Below are positions 49,090 to 61,025 of a DNA stretch of 64,000 bases, one piece after another. How positions within the stretch are numbered: the first letter of the stretch is position 1; each line of letters begins with the position of its first letter. Made by a program: the position numbers and the translations under genes. Location: assembly GCA_921293015.1 (NCBI GenBank), contig OV121096.1, positions 14,945,000 to 15,008,999 of the forward strand, given 5' to 3'. The notes beneath the pieces are model-generated. The model had not been told where the DNA came from, ran no database searches, and worked only from the letters and a program-made list of their open reading frames with translations. The stretch comes from Phorcus lineatus (lineage: Eukaryota > Mollusca > Gastropoda > Trochida > Trochidae).

Positions 49090-49438
49090 AACTCTGCCAC
49101 ACTTTCATAAAACATATTTCATTCTTTGTTCTCAGTTCAGAGTTTAGGTAAATTCAATAGCTAGTTCAGCCGTGTTCAACTGTCTATAATTTATCTGTTT
49201 TGTGCACAGCTAACCATAGATTTTTTATATGTCCAAGCCGAAAGCGGCTGTCCTAAATTTTTTCATTGTTGGTTGCAGGTCAATTGTAAAGGATTTTAAG
49301 TATTTCATTGCATCGATAGAAAGCTTAAGTGAATGCATAAGTCCTCTTAAACCTTAAAATAGCCAATTTAAACCGTAAAAGCATGCACTAGTGCCTTTAA
49401 GCATTTTATTTTTAAAAAAGATTTTCAGGGTTGATTAA

Positions 49439-49778
49439 AGGGGCACAGAGTATGTTGTTGGAGTCAAATATGTCAAACTTCATTAATGGTTAAACGACAG
49501 TGGCACGCGCCAATGAATCAAACGTAATTTTGGAAACTTATTTGCAGCAGACACAAAGAGAAACATAGGTTGACAGTGTCAAGTAGGTCTATTCATGTTA
49601 ATTGGACACCGAATGTCGACTTATTAACATTTATAGGCCTGTTTTCTGATTATCATTGAAAACAAGAAAATATCATGTTTTTTGCATTTTAGAGAAAAAG
49701 ATGCAAGTTTTGGCAGGTGATTTGAACTTAACTTAGATCATACCACATGGAAAATCATGAAACATACTCTGTGTCACT
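49439..49778. mobile_element. 340 bp TTAA MITE
   Basis: Flanked by TTAA (49435-49438; 49779-49782) with inverted ends AGGGGCACAGAGTATGTT and, reversed, AGTGACACAGAGTATGTT. Related but incomplete copies are at 9755-9962 and 12041-12365, sharing CAAACGTAATTTTGG and AAAACAAGAAAAT. TTAA target use suggests a piggyBac-type helper. Confidence 0.8.
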
Positions 49779-49782
49779 TTAA

Positions 49783-50672
49783 CTCTACATATCTTCTACA
49801 ATTGATTTTATTGCCTCTAAGCAGGCTATTTTGTAGATCACCATGGTTTTGATATCCTCCAGACCACTCTTGGTGGCCAAGGACCTTCCAGAACCATTTT
49901 TCTGAATCTATAAAAGAAAAAATAGAAAAAAGTTTTGAAATCTTTTCATAGTAAGTAAGCAAAAATTTGCAATTTACAGTTACAAAACTAATGTTTCACA
50001 TGTAATTGAAAATCAACTTACATCATTTGATGGTCTTCAGGGGTAGTTGTTGTTGAGGGTGATGGCGATGAAGGTTGTCGGGGTGAAAATACCTCTGTGA
50101 TGAAACAAACACTGTAAAAAAAAACATGATATGTCGTGAAACATAATATATACCTATTAAAAAGAAACAGCCTCTGAATATCTGATAAGGATTGAGTTTA
50201 CAAAAATGATGCATTTTGTTAAAATAAAGACAGATTGCATAAAACATAATTATTAATATAATTTTACTCTTCTTCTTTTTCATCCACCTCTTCAGCACAT
50301 CCATCACCTCTTTCAATGGAGTCGACTGCCTCCATTGGTTCTTCTTCATTAATTTCATTTTAATAAATGTGATATTGAATGTTACATAATGAAAATATAT
50401 GTAGTTTATTGGATTAACCATAAAAAAATAATAATTATGAAAATTTAAAAGGAAAGAATAACATCTTTTCTACTTTAGATTACTCAAGGAAGATTAAACC
50501 TTTGAAACTAAACCCCCCCCCCCCCCCAGTTGGTAACATCAACTAGTGAATCGACTCCTCCCACAAACACATCAAGACTGTTTATAATTCAGTATAATTC
50601 TTAAATTGAATTCCATGTAAAATAAAACAAGAGTTAAGTTTTTACAGTTATTTTATAGTGTTTAAATAAAAA
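49783..50672. other. AT-rich spacer with a poly-C run
   Basis: No gene recognised. A run of fifteen C residues occupies 50513-50527. Confidence 0.5.
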
Positions 50673-52893
50673 TAGAGCCATGGGCTCTGTAGCTCATCAG
50701 ACTTTTGATAGAAATAGGTGTTGTGGTTTAGACCATGGGGTCATGGGCAGTGTAGGAAAGATAGCCTGTCCCAACGTCCGAGTTATTCACAATCAAATAA
50801 AAAAGGCCCATTGCCCATTTGGGGTCAAGGGGTCACCGAACCTACAATTCAGAATCCCCGTTGGCCAAGGAGTCTACACACACCTTTTCAGCTCTCTAGA
50901 CCTTTTGGAACTAGGGAAAAAGATTAAATTAGGTTTTTTAGGTTTTGACCCCTGTGACCTCATTTGGGGTCATGGGGTCAAAAAATCTACAATTTAGAAT
51001 CCCCGTTGGCCAAGGAGTCTACACACACCTTTTCAGCTCTCTAGACCTTTTGGAACTAGGGAAAAAGATTAAATTAGGTTTTTTAGGTTTTGACCCCTGT
51101 GACCCCATTTGGGGTCATGGGGTCACCAAACCTACAATTTAGAATCCCCGTTGGCCAAGGAGTCTACACACACCTTTTCAGCTCTCTAGACCTTTTGGAA
51201 CTGGAGAAGAAGATGAAATTAGGTTTTTCAGGTTTTGACCCCTGTGACCCCATTTGGGGTCATGGGGTCACCAAACCTACAATTTAGAATCTCCAGTGCC
51301 CAAGGAGTCTACACACAACTATTCAGCTCTCTGGACCTTTTGGAACTGGAGAAGAAGATGAAAATATATTTTTAAGGTTTTGACCCTTGTGACCCCATTT
51401 GGGGTCATGGGGTCACAAAATCTACAATTTAGAATCCCCGTTGGCCAAGGAGTCTACATACACCTTTTCAGCTCTCTAGACCTTTTGGAACTAGGGAAAA
51501 AGATTAAATTAGGTTTTTTAGGTTTTGACCCCTGTGACCCCATTTAGGGTCATGGGGTCACCAAACCTACAATTTAGAATCCCCGTTGGCCAAGGAGTCT
51601 ACACACACCTTTTCAGCTCTCTAGACCTTTTGGAACTGGAGAAGAAGATGAAATTAGGTTTTTCAGGTTTTGACCCCTGTGACCCCATTTGGGGTCATGG
51701 GGTCACCAAACCTACAATTTAGAATCTCCAGTGCCCAAGGAGTCTACACACAACTTTTCAGCTCTCTAGACCTTTTGGAACTAGGGAAAAAGATGAAATT
51801 AGTTTTTTTAGGTTTTGACCCCTGTGACCCCATTTGGGGTCATGGGGTCACCAAACCTACAGTTTAGAATCCCCGTTGGCCAAGGAGTCTACACACACCT
51901 TTTCAGCTCTCTAGACCTTTTGGAACTAGGGAAAAAGATGAAATTAGTTTTTTTAGGTTTTGACCCCTGTGACCCCATTTGGGGTCATGGGGTCACCAAA
52001 CCTACAGTTTAGAATCCCCGTTGGCCAAGGAGTCTACACACACCTTTTCAGCTCTCTAGACCTTTTGGAACTAGGGAAAAAGATTAAATTAGGTTTTTTA
52101 GGTTTTGACCCCTGTGACCCCATTTGGCGTCATGGGGTCACCAAACCTACAATTTAGAATCCCCGTTGGCCAAGGAGTCTACACACACCTTTTCAGCTCT
52201 CTAGACCTTTTGTAACTGGAGAAGAAGATGAAAATAGGTTTTTCATGTTTTGACCCCTGTGACCCCATTTGGGGTCATGGGGTCACAAAATCTACAATTT
52301 AGAATCTCCAGTGCCCAAGGAGTCTACACACAACTTTTCAGCTCTCTGGACCTTTTGGAACTAGGGAAAAAGATTAAATTAGGTTTTTTAGGTTTTGACC
52401 CCTGTGACCCCATTTGGGGTCATGGGGTCACCAAACCTACAATTTAGAATCCCCGTTGGCCGCCAAGGAGTCTACACACACCTTTTCAGCTCTCTAGACC
52501 TTTTGGAACTGGAGAAGAAGATGAAAATAGGTTTTTCATGTTTTGACCCCTGTGACCCCATTTGGGGTCATGGGGTCACAAAATCTACAATTTAGAATCT
52601 CCAGTGCCCAAGGAGTCTACACACAACTTTTCAGCTCTCTGGACCTTTTGGAACTAGAGAAGAAGATTAAAATATATTTTTAAGGTTTTGACCCTTGTGA
52701 CCCCATCACGAAATCTACAATTTAGAATCCCCATTTGCCAAGGAGTATGCACATACAATTTCAGCTCTCTAGAGTCATTGGTTCTGGAGAAGAAGTCGAA
52801 AAAGTGAAAAGTTTACGGACGGATGGACGGACGCCGGACGCCTTGCCATGCCTTAAGCCCATCGGGTCTTTCAGACCTGATGAGCTAAAAATC
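50673..52893. mobile_element. Pearl-like element with satellite core
   Basis: It starts near GAGCCATGGGCTC (a 5 bp palindrome) followed by TAGCTCATCAGAC, has a core of 145 bp tandem repeats, then an ACGGACGGATGGACGG microsatellite tract at 52814-52832, and ends at CATCGGGTCTTTCAGACCTG ATGAGCTA. The right end forms a 10 bp hairpin with a TTC loop (52860-52882), and its reverse complement shares TAGCTCATCAG with the left end. Tandem core, ACGG microsatellite and terminal hairpin together match the 'pearl' repeats of bivalves, which have been linked to Helitron-type (Helentron/HINE) transposition. No coding capacity. Confidence 0.65.
50812..52735 (+). repeat. 145 bp satellite, about 13 units
   Basis: Units of exactly 145 bp in most cases, with landmarks CATTTGGGGTCATGGGGTCA, CCGTTGGCCAAGGAGTCTAC and CCTTTTCAGCTCTCTAGACC. 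Two sequence classes alternate irregularly: one has ATCCCCGTTGGCCAAGG, the other ATCTCCAGTGCCCAAGG. Because 145 is not divisible by three, the repeated 65-codon frames in each unit cannot be one protein. A 3 bp insertion marks one unit near 52461. Confidence 0.95.
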
Positions 52894-53559
52894 AGATGGG
52901 ACTTATTTTAAGATGAATTGGACATTCATATAAGCTTTTTTTTCAATAAATATTTTTTTATTCACAACTCAAGGAATTGCTCAGCTGTCTTTTATCAGTG
53001 TGCGTTGATAGTTCAGGTGTGTTTAGCAGAGATACTGAAAATTGGTCTGACCCCCCCTCATTTTATACTCTTTCATTTTCAAAGAGTATCCAAGTTATGG
53101 AATCTTACTCATTTTTAAAAGAAGCGTATTTAGAGAGAGTTCAATAACCTAACATGATATAAGCAATAGTTTAAAATCATCAACTCTTGGAATTCTTTAG
53201 AAGTTTCAAAGCATCAAAGAGAGTTTGTGGGGCAGATGTTTGTTGAGTTAGCATCACGCCAAACAGTTATCCAATCATGCTGCACACGTTCAGTACTCCT
53301 GCACCAACAATTTGTGGCAGGTAGTGAACAAAGCAAAGCATAAATAGCATTACCCTACGGGTACACATGGATGTCTTCACATCAAAGAAGCAATGTTTTT
53401 TTAGAAGCATCAGAGACATTTTTGTTTACGTTTGAAGTATCTCAAGTCAGATTGTCCTAAATGCAGTTGTTGGTTAAATGAGTCATACAACGTCAATTTG
53501 ACCAGCTGTACATAACTTGGTTTGGCACACGAAAAAATCACAAAGACAAATATCTGATA
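52894..53559. other. Spacer without recognised features
   Basis: AT-rich; no gene or mobile element recognised. Confidence 0.5.
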
Positions 53560-54160
53560 TGAATATTGTTTATTAACCTTTGAAAAAATCGAAAAACAAA
53601 TCAAAACAGAACATAGACCTAATTTTGTCATAGCCCAGTCTGTTTGTGGTATCTGTAAAGATGAACCTTTGGCCCCAGGGCTAAATGTAATAAATGTGGG
53701 TCGCGCTGTAGTGCATGCAACAAATGGAACAAGAAATACAAATGTTTCAAAACCCAACCATGTGCCTCTTGTGGTCAACGTGAAATGATGTTCAAAGATC
53801 CAAACACAGCGTCAGAGTTCTGTGCTTGGTTGCTCACCCGATTGCATAGGAACACTAAATGCGCACAACTGCCGATCCTATGACACTGTATATAATCTGA
53901 ATTATCTGATCCAAAATAGTATTCTTCCTGATCAAATCATTTAAAATGGATGGTAATGTAAATGGATGATGTAAAAGCATGTTGCTCGTGACTTGAACAT
54001 ACATTTCTTGGACAGCCTTTCGTATTTTAATTCGTTGGCCAATCTTCCTAAGATGTTTCATCAGGAAGAACTGAAAAGAGGGTATTTCCCACACATTTAC
54101 AATACCCTGATCAATCATAATTATGTAGGTCCTTACCCGGTTGAGGGCAAAGTCTAACAC
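53560..54160 (+). pseudogene. Polinton DNA polymerase B, N-terminal part
   Basis: Part of a protein-primed family B DNA polymerase of the Polinton/Maverick type. Reading across frame changes gives RPNFVIAQSVCGIC, then KCNKCGSRCSAC and CASCGQREMMFKD (zinc-rich insert), FCAWLLTRLHRNTK, AHNCRSYDTVYNLNYLIQ (Exo II-like NxxxYD box) and LPKMFHQEELKRGYFPHIYN, ending at NYVGPYP near 54140. At least three frameshifts or stops are present, for example near 53680 and at 53932. The continuation is at 57441, on the other side of a 3.3 kb insertion. The polymerase would replicate the Polinton from its ends. Confidence 0.7.
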
Positions 54161-54247
54161 GTCGTCGGTGATTCTGAACTGGGTTCCTTATTGCCAGAAA
54201 TACAATATGTTAGACGCGAGTATGATACGAGGCGTCCCAATAAGGAG

Positions 54248-54402
54248 ATAAATCCCTTCTATTTTTTATTTTGGTGTTGTATGTCGTGCATTTTTCACCC
54301 CTAAATTTAATTTCAAACCTAGCTTGCGTGGTTTAAAATATTAATTTAGGGGTGAAAAATGCACGACATACAACCCCAAAATAAAAAACAGAAGGGATTT
54401 AT
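54248..54402. other. Long palindrome with 63 bp arms
   Basis: Left arm 54248-54310 and right arm 54340-54402 are complementary with only about three differences, spaced by 29 bases. Landmarks are GTATGTCGTGCATTTTTCAC and its inverse. Such a near-perfect fold-back is recent or selected. It sits at the left edge of the insertion in the Polinton polymerase. Confidence 0.9.
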
Positions 54403-54406
54403 TTCC

Positions 54407-55256
54407 ATTCTAACATGACTAATTAGAAATATAATGAGAAACTAATTTGCCTTGCGCAACAACAATGTGATTAGGTCGAACCAGTACAGACCGGTTCCAC
54501 TTGCTGTCGAAACTACGGTACAGTTCATTTTCAAAGAACACACTTCAATAATAAAAAAATATCAAAACATAAACCAACAGGTTTTAAATAAAACCCTTAA
54601 GTATTTATTTCATTAAGGATAAAATCAACAAAAGACAGATTTTTTTTATCCGTTTTTCACGTACATACATAGGACACCTATCACCCCAACGATACCGACA
54701 AGGACTAACCAAATCAAGGGACGTTACTCTAAAAGTTATCGTTTACTGCTAGCGCTAACTTCTCACGCAAGAAATGAACAAATTGAATAAACAATCAAGA
54801 AAGCTTTATTGTTTGTCATGGTTGAATACACTAGAAATGTAGTCACTTATGAATGAGAGGGGGGAAAGGGAAGGAAAGTTGAAGAATAGCGTTAACGAAT
54901 CGCTATTACTGCGCGTTACTGTAAGAAGCGAGCTTGGTTTGAAATTATATTTAGTGATAAAAAAATAAACTACTTCGACAAAAAATATACCACAGAATTG
55001 ATTTATCTTCTAAATTCATAAAACAATGCGGTATTCTCAATGTTTGTATAGAATTGATTTAAAATTCATTTTGCTGTTGTCTAAGGCGATGAAAACAGTA
55101 AGTTCAGCGAATGGAATTTGTAAACGTGCGCGTATGAATGCGAATCGGTCGTAAATATTTAGAAGTGATTATTAGCGAAATAATCACTCCAAAATTGATT
55201 GTGGTAACCAATCAGAAAGCAGTATTTTCATTCTAGTTTTCGTGTCATGTTAGAAT
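54407..55256. mobile_element. Possible 0.85 kb short-TIR element
   Basis: ATTCTAACATGAC (54407-54419) and GTCATGTTAGAAT (55244-55256) are perfectly inverted 13-mers. Inside is a small palindrome, AGTGATTATT/AATAATCACT, at about 55163-55187. No coding. The target duplication is unclear. Confidence 0.45.
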
Positions 55257-56651
55257 AAATATTTATGAGTTTTCAGCCGTGTCGGATAAAGATACGCAGA
55301 GGGAAAAGATACGTGCTCGCACAAAACCAGGGATCAGATCCCTTACAAAACTTACCTAATAAATGAGGATGAGTGTTAGCTTGTAATTGATGCCTTAGCA
55401 TCTTTAAGCAATTTGGAATATATCATGACTTTTTTGATAAGGTAAAAAGGACTTAAATGTTGATTAGTGACACAAAAGACAATAGCACTGTCTTCATGGA
55501 ACAGTTTGACTTCTCACATAGCAATTGTCAATGGAAACCGAAATATTGCTCCAACTTTCGATTTGTCCTTACCTAAACTTAAGAAGACAGTTTTAAAATC
55601 TATCAAAATCATAATTGGAATTTAACCTGCATTCAAACCATGTCTGGATATCTTTAGCCTATACACATGCCAATTTATGGGAAAAGTGTAGCTAGTCAAC
55701 CTTTTTATTTTTGTTTGTTCAAGACAAGATACACCGTACGGTTCTCCAGGTGAAATACATAACCAAAATTCAAAAGTGTCTGTTCATGAATGAAGATGTT
55801 TTAAAAACTTATTACAACAGATTTAAATCATCATACAAAAAATAAAATCAATTCCCACAAGATGGTTTTTAATCTTACACTACAATTTACTTGATATCAA
55901 TCCCGCAACTGACATTAAAAGTATTAAATCCTAAATAGTAATCTGCTGAATTTACGTCATTTACAAAATTTTGAAGAATTAAAGGAACCTGTAACATTAA
56001 ATTTTTTTAAAATGACATGTTTTTGTCAAACAAATAATTTAAAGGTTATATTTCCAACCATGTTTGTGATTATTACACACATCTAAATCCAAATAGACAT
56101 TGTAGTACAGGTGGAAAAGACTGGACTTTTTCAGTCTTTTTATGATGTAACTATTTGCAGGCAGCAAAAATTATAATCATAATTCTTTTTTTTTTCATAA
56201 TCTACCTGCGGGTATTTCTGGATCTCTATGATAAATTTGAACTTCAACAAGCTAAAAAGACAACTATCTATGATCCATGAACGTTTCAATTTCCTTCCAA
56301 ACACATCGCTTTTTTGCTCAAAAACGGAAAATTGTACACAAATATTTCATAAATTGCTAACAATGACATATGTTGTGTATTCAGCAACTCAAAACAACTT
56401 TGATCAAAATCAGATGATAGTTTATGAACCGGACTGGATTTAAACAGTTTTCTTACAGTCACCACGTTTTTGCTAAAAATGTAAAAAATTCTCCAACATA
56501 TTTTCAAAATTATTGGTCTTAAGTCCCCATTTTTACCAAATAACACACATTTTTACAATGATATTTTCGAAATGGTTAATCATGACAAACTTTCATGTAA
56601 TAATACATGTTTGTACAAAATTTCATCAAAATCGGGTGATTAGTCGAGAGA
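55257..56651. other. AT-rich part of the Polinton insertion
   Basis: No gene. From about 56440 it carries diverged, inverted units of the dispersed repeat seen at 13800-14480 (landmarks GTTAATCATGACAAACTTTC and ATCAAAATCGG). Confidence 0.45.
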
Positions 56652-57045
56652 CAGCTAGTTTTCTTACAAATTCACCACTTTTCTGAAATTCTTTAAATCC
56701 GAAATTCTTTTAACATTTTCTCAAAAGAGTTAATCATGTCACATCAATATACAAGTCTATGTATTCCATGATAAATTTGAATTGATATTGTTGAATAGTT
56801 GCCAAGTTATAAACCGGACACTAAGTGTAACGGACGAACGTACTGACGGTACCCCCTCCCACCCTCCCCCCACTGTTGATTTGGAGTATAAAAAAATAAG
56901 AAACAAAGGCTCGGAAACTGTATGCTGCTCATTTTTAATGTCACGTGGTCTCATTAATGTTCATCAGTACAGATTATATCCCATTATCCCACAGCCATTA
57001 TGCAGACACTTTCAAAAACCCAGTACGCAGACACTTAAACACAAG
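56652..57045 (-). repeat. Inverted near-identical partner of 31441-31833
   Basis: Reverse complement of the repeat at 31441-31833. A further partial copy (ATAAGAAACAAAGGCTCGGA to ATGTTCATCAGTACA) stands at 57354-57425, so the element may have inserted next to an older relative. Confidence 0.85.
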
Positions 57046-57440
57046 GCCAACGATGGCAATCCCTCTGAATATAATGGGACAGTCCACTTGTCTTGTCACA
57101 TTGGAATTCAATACTTAAAAATAATTGTTTATTTGACAATACAATTTATTTACTAAACTTTGCATTAGTTTCAATTTACTCCATTCAAATTTGAAATGAC
57201 TTGTTATATAAATGTAACTTGCAATATAAATATTAAATAACTCTTCTTTTACTAGTTAATAGTGATACAATGATATCACCAGTTGGGCTTGTGATGTACC
57301 TATATAACTTTGATTTTACTAGCAAAAAGTGATCCACAAATGTCACCCGTTATAAGAAACAAAGGCTCGGAAACTGCATGCTTCTCATATTTAATGTCGC
57401 ATGGTCTCATAAATGTTCATCAGTACACGCGCAAGATGTG

Positions 57441-58930
57441 ACAGCGAACTGAATTCTGGGAAATCACCATCGACCTGTTAGAGTTTTCCTTCAACCGTCC
57501 TTACCCTGACCCATCTTTGTATGGGGTAGACAAGATGTCTATCAAAGACAGGAGTGACTTCCTGGAATTGCATGCCGATCAACAAGGCAAAATGTTTGAT
57601 TTTGCTCAGGAAATAGAAGAGTATTGTCGTTAAGGTGTTCAAATTCTGAGAGAAGCCCTTATGACATTTTGACTACTCTTACTGTCTGTCACTGAAGGGT
57701 CAGTTCGTGACATGAACCTGGATCAAGAACCTGGTATTGACCCTACTGACTATGTCACTATAGCTAATGTTTGTGATGGTGTTCTTGACACACATGTAAA
57801 ACTATGCTACAATGTTCAGATCACCTCTTGGCTTCCCGTCAAAGAAGATGACCAAAATCAAGAATGGGTCCAAGTGAAACCAGGGTCTTGGCTAACATTG
57901 GATGCTATACAACGGGCAGGGGGAGTAGTTCATGAGAAAGATACTCTACCTAGTCCCATTGCTAAATTGCCAGGGGGTGGTTATACCAAAGATCAATACA
58001 GTCAAATATCAATTCCGTTGGTTGGAATGGGTCATGCATCAAGAAGGTCTTATCATTCAAAATGACCTGAATGAGGGAGAGTATCTGATCCCTGGGACTA
58101 AATACAAACTGGATGGTCTGTGTTAGGCCACCAAAACGACATACCAGTTTGATGGTTGCTTATACCAGGGATATCCAACCTGTTATCCTCATGACAGGAA
58201 GACCACTGTATTACCTCATACCAGACAATCCATCGGTGAGCTGTATGCTTTGACTATGAAATGAAATGCTGTTATCAAGGACAAGGCTTAAAAATTGGTC
58301 ACCATCTGTGAACATGAGTTTAGAGATCACATCAAAACAAATGCTGATCTTCAGACCTTTCTAACCACTTTTGATCTCCAGGAACACTTAGATCCCAGGG
58401 ATGTTTTTTTGGTGGTCGAACGAATGCAGCTTAATTGTATTATGAGGCAAAAGAGAATGAGGACATCCTACACGTGGACTTTACATCCTTGTACCCCTCG
58501 GTCAACAAGCATAGTCAGTATCCAGTGGGTCATCCCCAAATCATCACCTGCAATTTCAAAGCTTTGTCCCTCAATGTCTCTACCATCCTGTATTACCTAT
58601 GAAATCCAATGGGAAGTTAAAATTTGCTCTATGTATCACTGGTGTAGAGTCAGAACAACAAACATATTGTCGTCATTCTGAAAATGATCGAAGTTTTGTT
58701 GGTACATGCACAAAGCTGTGGAGAAAGGCTATGAAATCTTTAAAATCTATGAAGTTTACCAGTGGGAAGAAGTTGCTCAAGAGGACAAAAGTTCAAAATC
58801 TGGTGGTCTCTTTGCAAATTATATCAATACATTCTTAAAAATCAAACAGGAATCTTCAGGTTGGCCTACATGGGGTCAGTCAGAACAAGAAAACTAAAAT
58901 TATAGTCAAAACATTAACTTGGAAACATCT
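57441..58930 (+). pseudogene. Polinton DNA polymerase B, exonuclease end to palm
   Basis: Continues the polymerase from 54160. It reads YGVDKMSIKDRSDFLELH, FDFAQEIEEYC, then IDPTDYVTIANVC, LPGGGYTKDQYSQISI, WLEWVMHQEGLIIQNDLNEG, ICEHEFRDHIKTNADLQTF, HVDFTSLYPSVNKHSQYPVG (palm motif A, DxxSLYP, about 58475-58535) and AVEKGYEIFKIYEVYQWEE. Several stops and frame changes break it. In the Exo III block the expected aspartate after YCR is replaced (a stop and then G). Motifs B and C of the palm, which would follow after KIKQESSGWP, are missing, so the gene is truncated near 58930. Confidence 0.8.
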
Positions 58931-60029
58931 CGTTTTGTCCAAAAAAGAAACTTTAGTTGATACTGATGAAAAATCAAAACAGAAAACCAAACAAAAAAGG
59001 ATCAAATAAAAAACAAACAAAAACAACTGCAGATCATAAGCATATTTTTGAAGTTGTGAATCCATCCAAAAATCTAAAAAGCTATAACAGAAAAGAAACG
59101 AAAACATATCAATTGGCTTACACCAACCCAATTTAGATACATTGCCATAAGGGTATAAAAGAGTCTTGTTCTCACTTCAGGGCCCCTTGTATATAGTCAG
59201 GGCCACATCAGGGCCACTTGAGGGTCTATTGTATATAGTCAGGGCCACTTGTACATCGTCAAGGCCACTTGAGAGCCATTTCAGGGCCACTTGCAATCGT
59301 CAGGGCCACATGTATATAGTCAGGGCCACAGTGTAATTAGAATCACTTTGTGAGACTATCTTAATATCTTTCACAAGTTCATAATTTAGACAGTGCCAAT
59401 AAAAAACCTTGGTTGAAAAACTTTAAACAATACAAGTTAGTGCTTCGTTTTCTTGGTAATAAATCAAACTCTACCATCAAGAAAAATGCTTAAAGTGAAT
59501 GTTATTAGTTAAGTGTTGAATCCCTTTATTGAAAACATTGTAATGGACCAAATTCAAAAGCATATGCTTGTACCTGTGGTAAAAAAACAAAAGACTCTTA
59601 ATAATGTAATGTGGATACTTATATGGCGCCTTTTCCACGTCCTAAGACATGCTCAAAGCGCTACCTACATCATTACCCTGAGGGAAGTGTACTTTCAAAG
59701 CTGCTATAGGTCCGTACAACCCTATATTCAGGTCAACTATGAGTCAACAACAATGAAATGATGGTCATGCTACCTCATTCTTGAGCGACTATCAGTACTT
59801 GGATGAGCCCTTGGATATAGATTTGATTCTAAGTGTACTCCCAAAACCAAATCGACAACAAGGTGCTTCACTTTTGAACATGGTCATATCCAAATGCATT
59901 TTCTGCCAAAGCGCGTGCAGCATGAGATCATGAAGGTTTACATGCAGACACGTCTGCTTTAGGGGTATAAAAAGCCATATCAGCCGCTGTTCAATCAGAC
60001 TACACAACATCGACACAGCGACCTGAAGA
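58931..60029. other. Spacer with a short GGGCCAC minisatellite
   Basis: 59175-59335 holds about eight imperfect repeats of a TATATAGTCAGGGCCACTTG-like unit. 59615-59690 contains GCGCCTTTTCCACGTCCTAA and GCTCAAAGCGCTACCTAC, similar to the 3' tail of CR1/L2-type LINEs. No gene was found otherwise. Confidence 0.5.
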
Positions 60030-61025
60030 ATGCCAAGCTGAACAGAGCGCAACGCAACAACGCTATTGGCACACTGCAAGCAGGAGCGACGCAGCGAGAT
60101 GTTGCAACACACTTTGGCGTGTCCAGACAGACCACCATTGATGACCCGTTTCAACACCCGAAACAGTGTTGATGACAGGCCAAGGTCAGTCAGACCAAGG
60201 GTGACTACTCGGGCCCAAGATCGGTACATCCGACTGCTCCACCTTCCGGAACGCACCAGGACAGCAACGTCAACAACAACGCAGATACCAGGCATGCGTC
60301 GAATTTCTGACCAAACGGTACACAACAGGCTGAGAGAGGCTGGACTTTTTCCACGACGACCGGTTTGACATCCCATTTTAACGCAACGTCATCTGGCGGA
60401 ACGTCTCCAGTGGTGTCAACAGAGGATGAGATCGGCACGTGCAAGGTGGAGAACCGTTCTCTTCACTAATGAGTCCCATTTTCTGCTTCGACGAAGTGAT
60501 AGATGAGCACGTGTATACCAACGTCGTGGAAAACGTTATGCTGCCAACTGTGCTCAGGAGGTTGTCCCATTTGGAGGTGAGAGTGTAGGAGGTGTGGGCT
60601 GGGATTCGTCACGGTGTTAGGACACCCCTTGTGCATGTTGTGGGTAACCTCACAGGAGTACGGTATAGGGACTTGATCCTACAGCCTTACGTTATTCCTC
60701 ACGTCAACATCCATGGTGGTCTCTTTCAGCAGGACAATGCTCGACCACATGTTGCACGTGTTTGTCAAGACTTTTTACAGCGTAACAATGTCCAGACATT
60801 GCCATGGCCAGCCAGGTCACCAGATTTGTCACCAATTGAGCATCTCTGGGACGAATTGGCGTGCACAGTAGGAATCCACCACCCCAAACACCTCCAGGAC
60901 TTCTTGCAGCACTTCAGCACAAATGGCAGAACATTCCACAGGCTGTTATTGACAATTTGATTGCTTCCATGGGTCGTCGGTGCCAAGCAATAATCAATGC
61001 CAATGGTGGCCATACCCGATACTGA
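60030..61025 (+). pseudogene. Tc1/mariner-type transposase pseudogene
   Basis: Close to full length (about 331 codon equivalents; family usual 330-350). The N-terminal helix-turn-helix reads RAQRNNAIGTLQAGATQRDV and THFGVSRQT, followed by RTRTATSTTTQIPGMRRISD and QTVHNRLREAGL. The catalytic core has FTNESHFLL where D is expected (GAT to AAT at 60468-60470), then QQDNARPHVARVCQDFL (second D) and SPDLSPIEHLWDEL (third acidic residue, E in PIEH). It ends in GGHTRY and TGA. Frameshifts after the third codon, near 60135 and near 60575, with internal stops, confirm inactivity. No clear TIRs were recognised. Confidence 0.85.

Larger units (their letters stand above)
46349..49396 (+). mobile_element. 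TTAA-flanked TIR element E2 (3.05 kb) abutting E1
   Basis: A second element with the same ends as E1: ACGCACTTGTGCAC after TTAA (46345-46348) and GCACTAGTGCCT before TTAA (49397-49400). It is head to tail with E1 and they share one TTAA. The left about 165 bp and right about 310 bp match E1, but the interiors are unrelated. E2 carries short palindromic repeats (46866-47083) and a Ginger-like element (47182-48592), not the satellite. The near-equal total lengths (3030 and 3048 bp) are probably coincidental. Confidence 0.65.

Noticed and set aside
43315..49396. Interpretation of the Q-P repeats as Ngaro-style split direct repeats
   Set aside because: The order A1...B1-A2...B2 fits formally, but A2 and B2 are 2.6 kb apart, no retroelement protein lies between A1 and B1, and the ends carry inverted GCACTAGTGC with TTAA flanks, which fits DNA transposons better.
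50680..52595. Series of 65-66 residue open frames with nearly identical sequence
   Set aside because: They are the same frame of a 145 bp satellite. The period is not a multiple of three, there is no continuous reading through units, and the frame ends at each unit, so they are not genes.
53410..53778. 122-residue minus-strand open frame
   Set aside because: It lies opposite the Polinton polymerase zinc-rich segment and shows no domain of its own.
59792..60376. 194-residue open frame on the minus strand, the longest in the window
   Set aside because: It is antisense to the Tc1-type transposase N-terminus, whose conserved motifs are on the plus strand.
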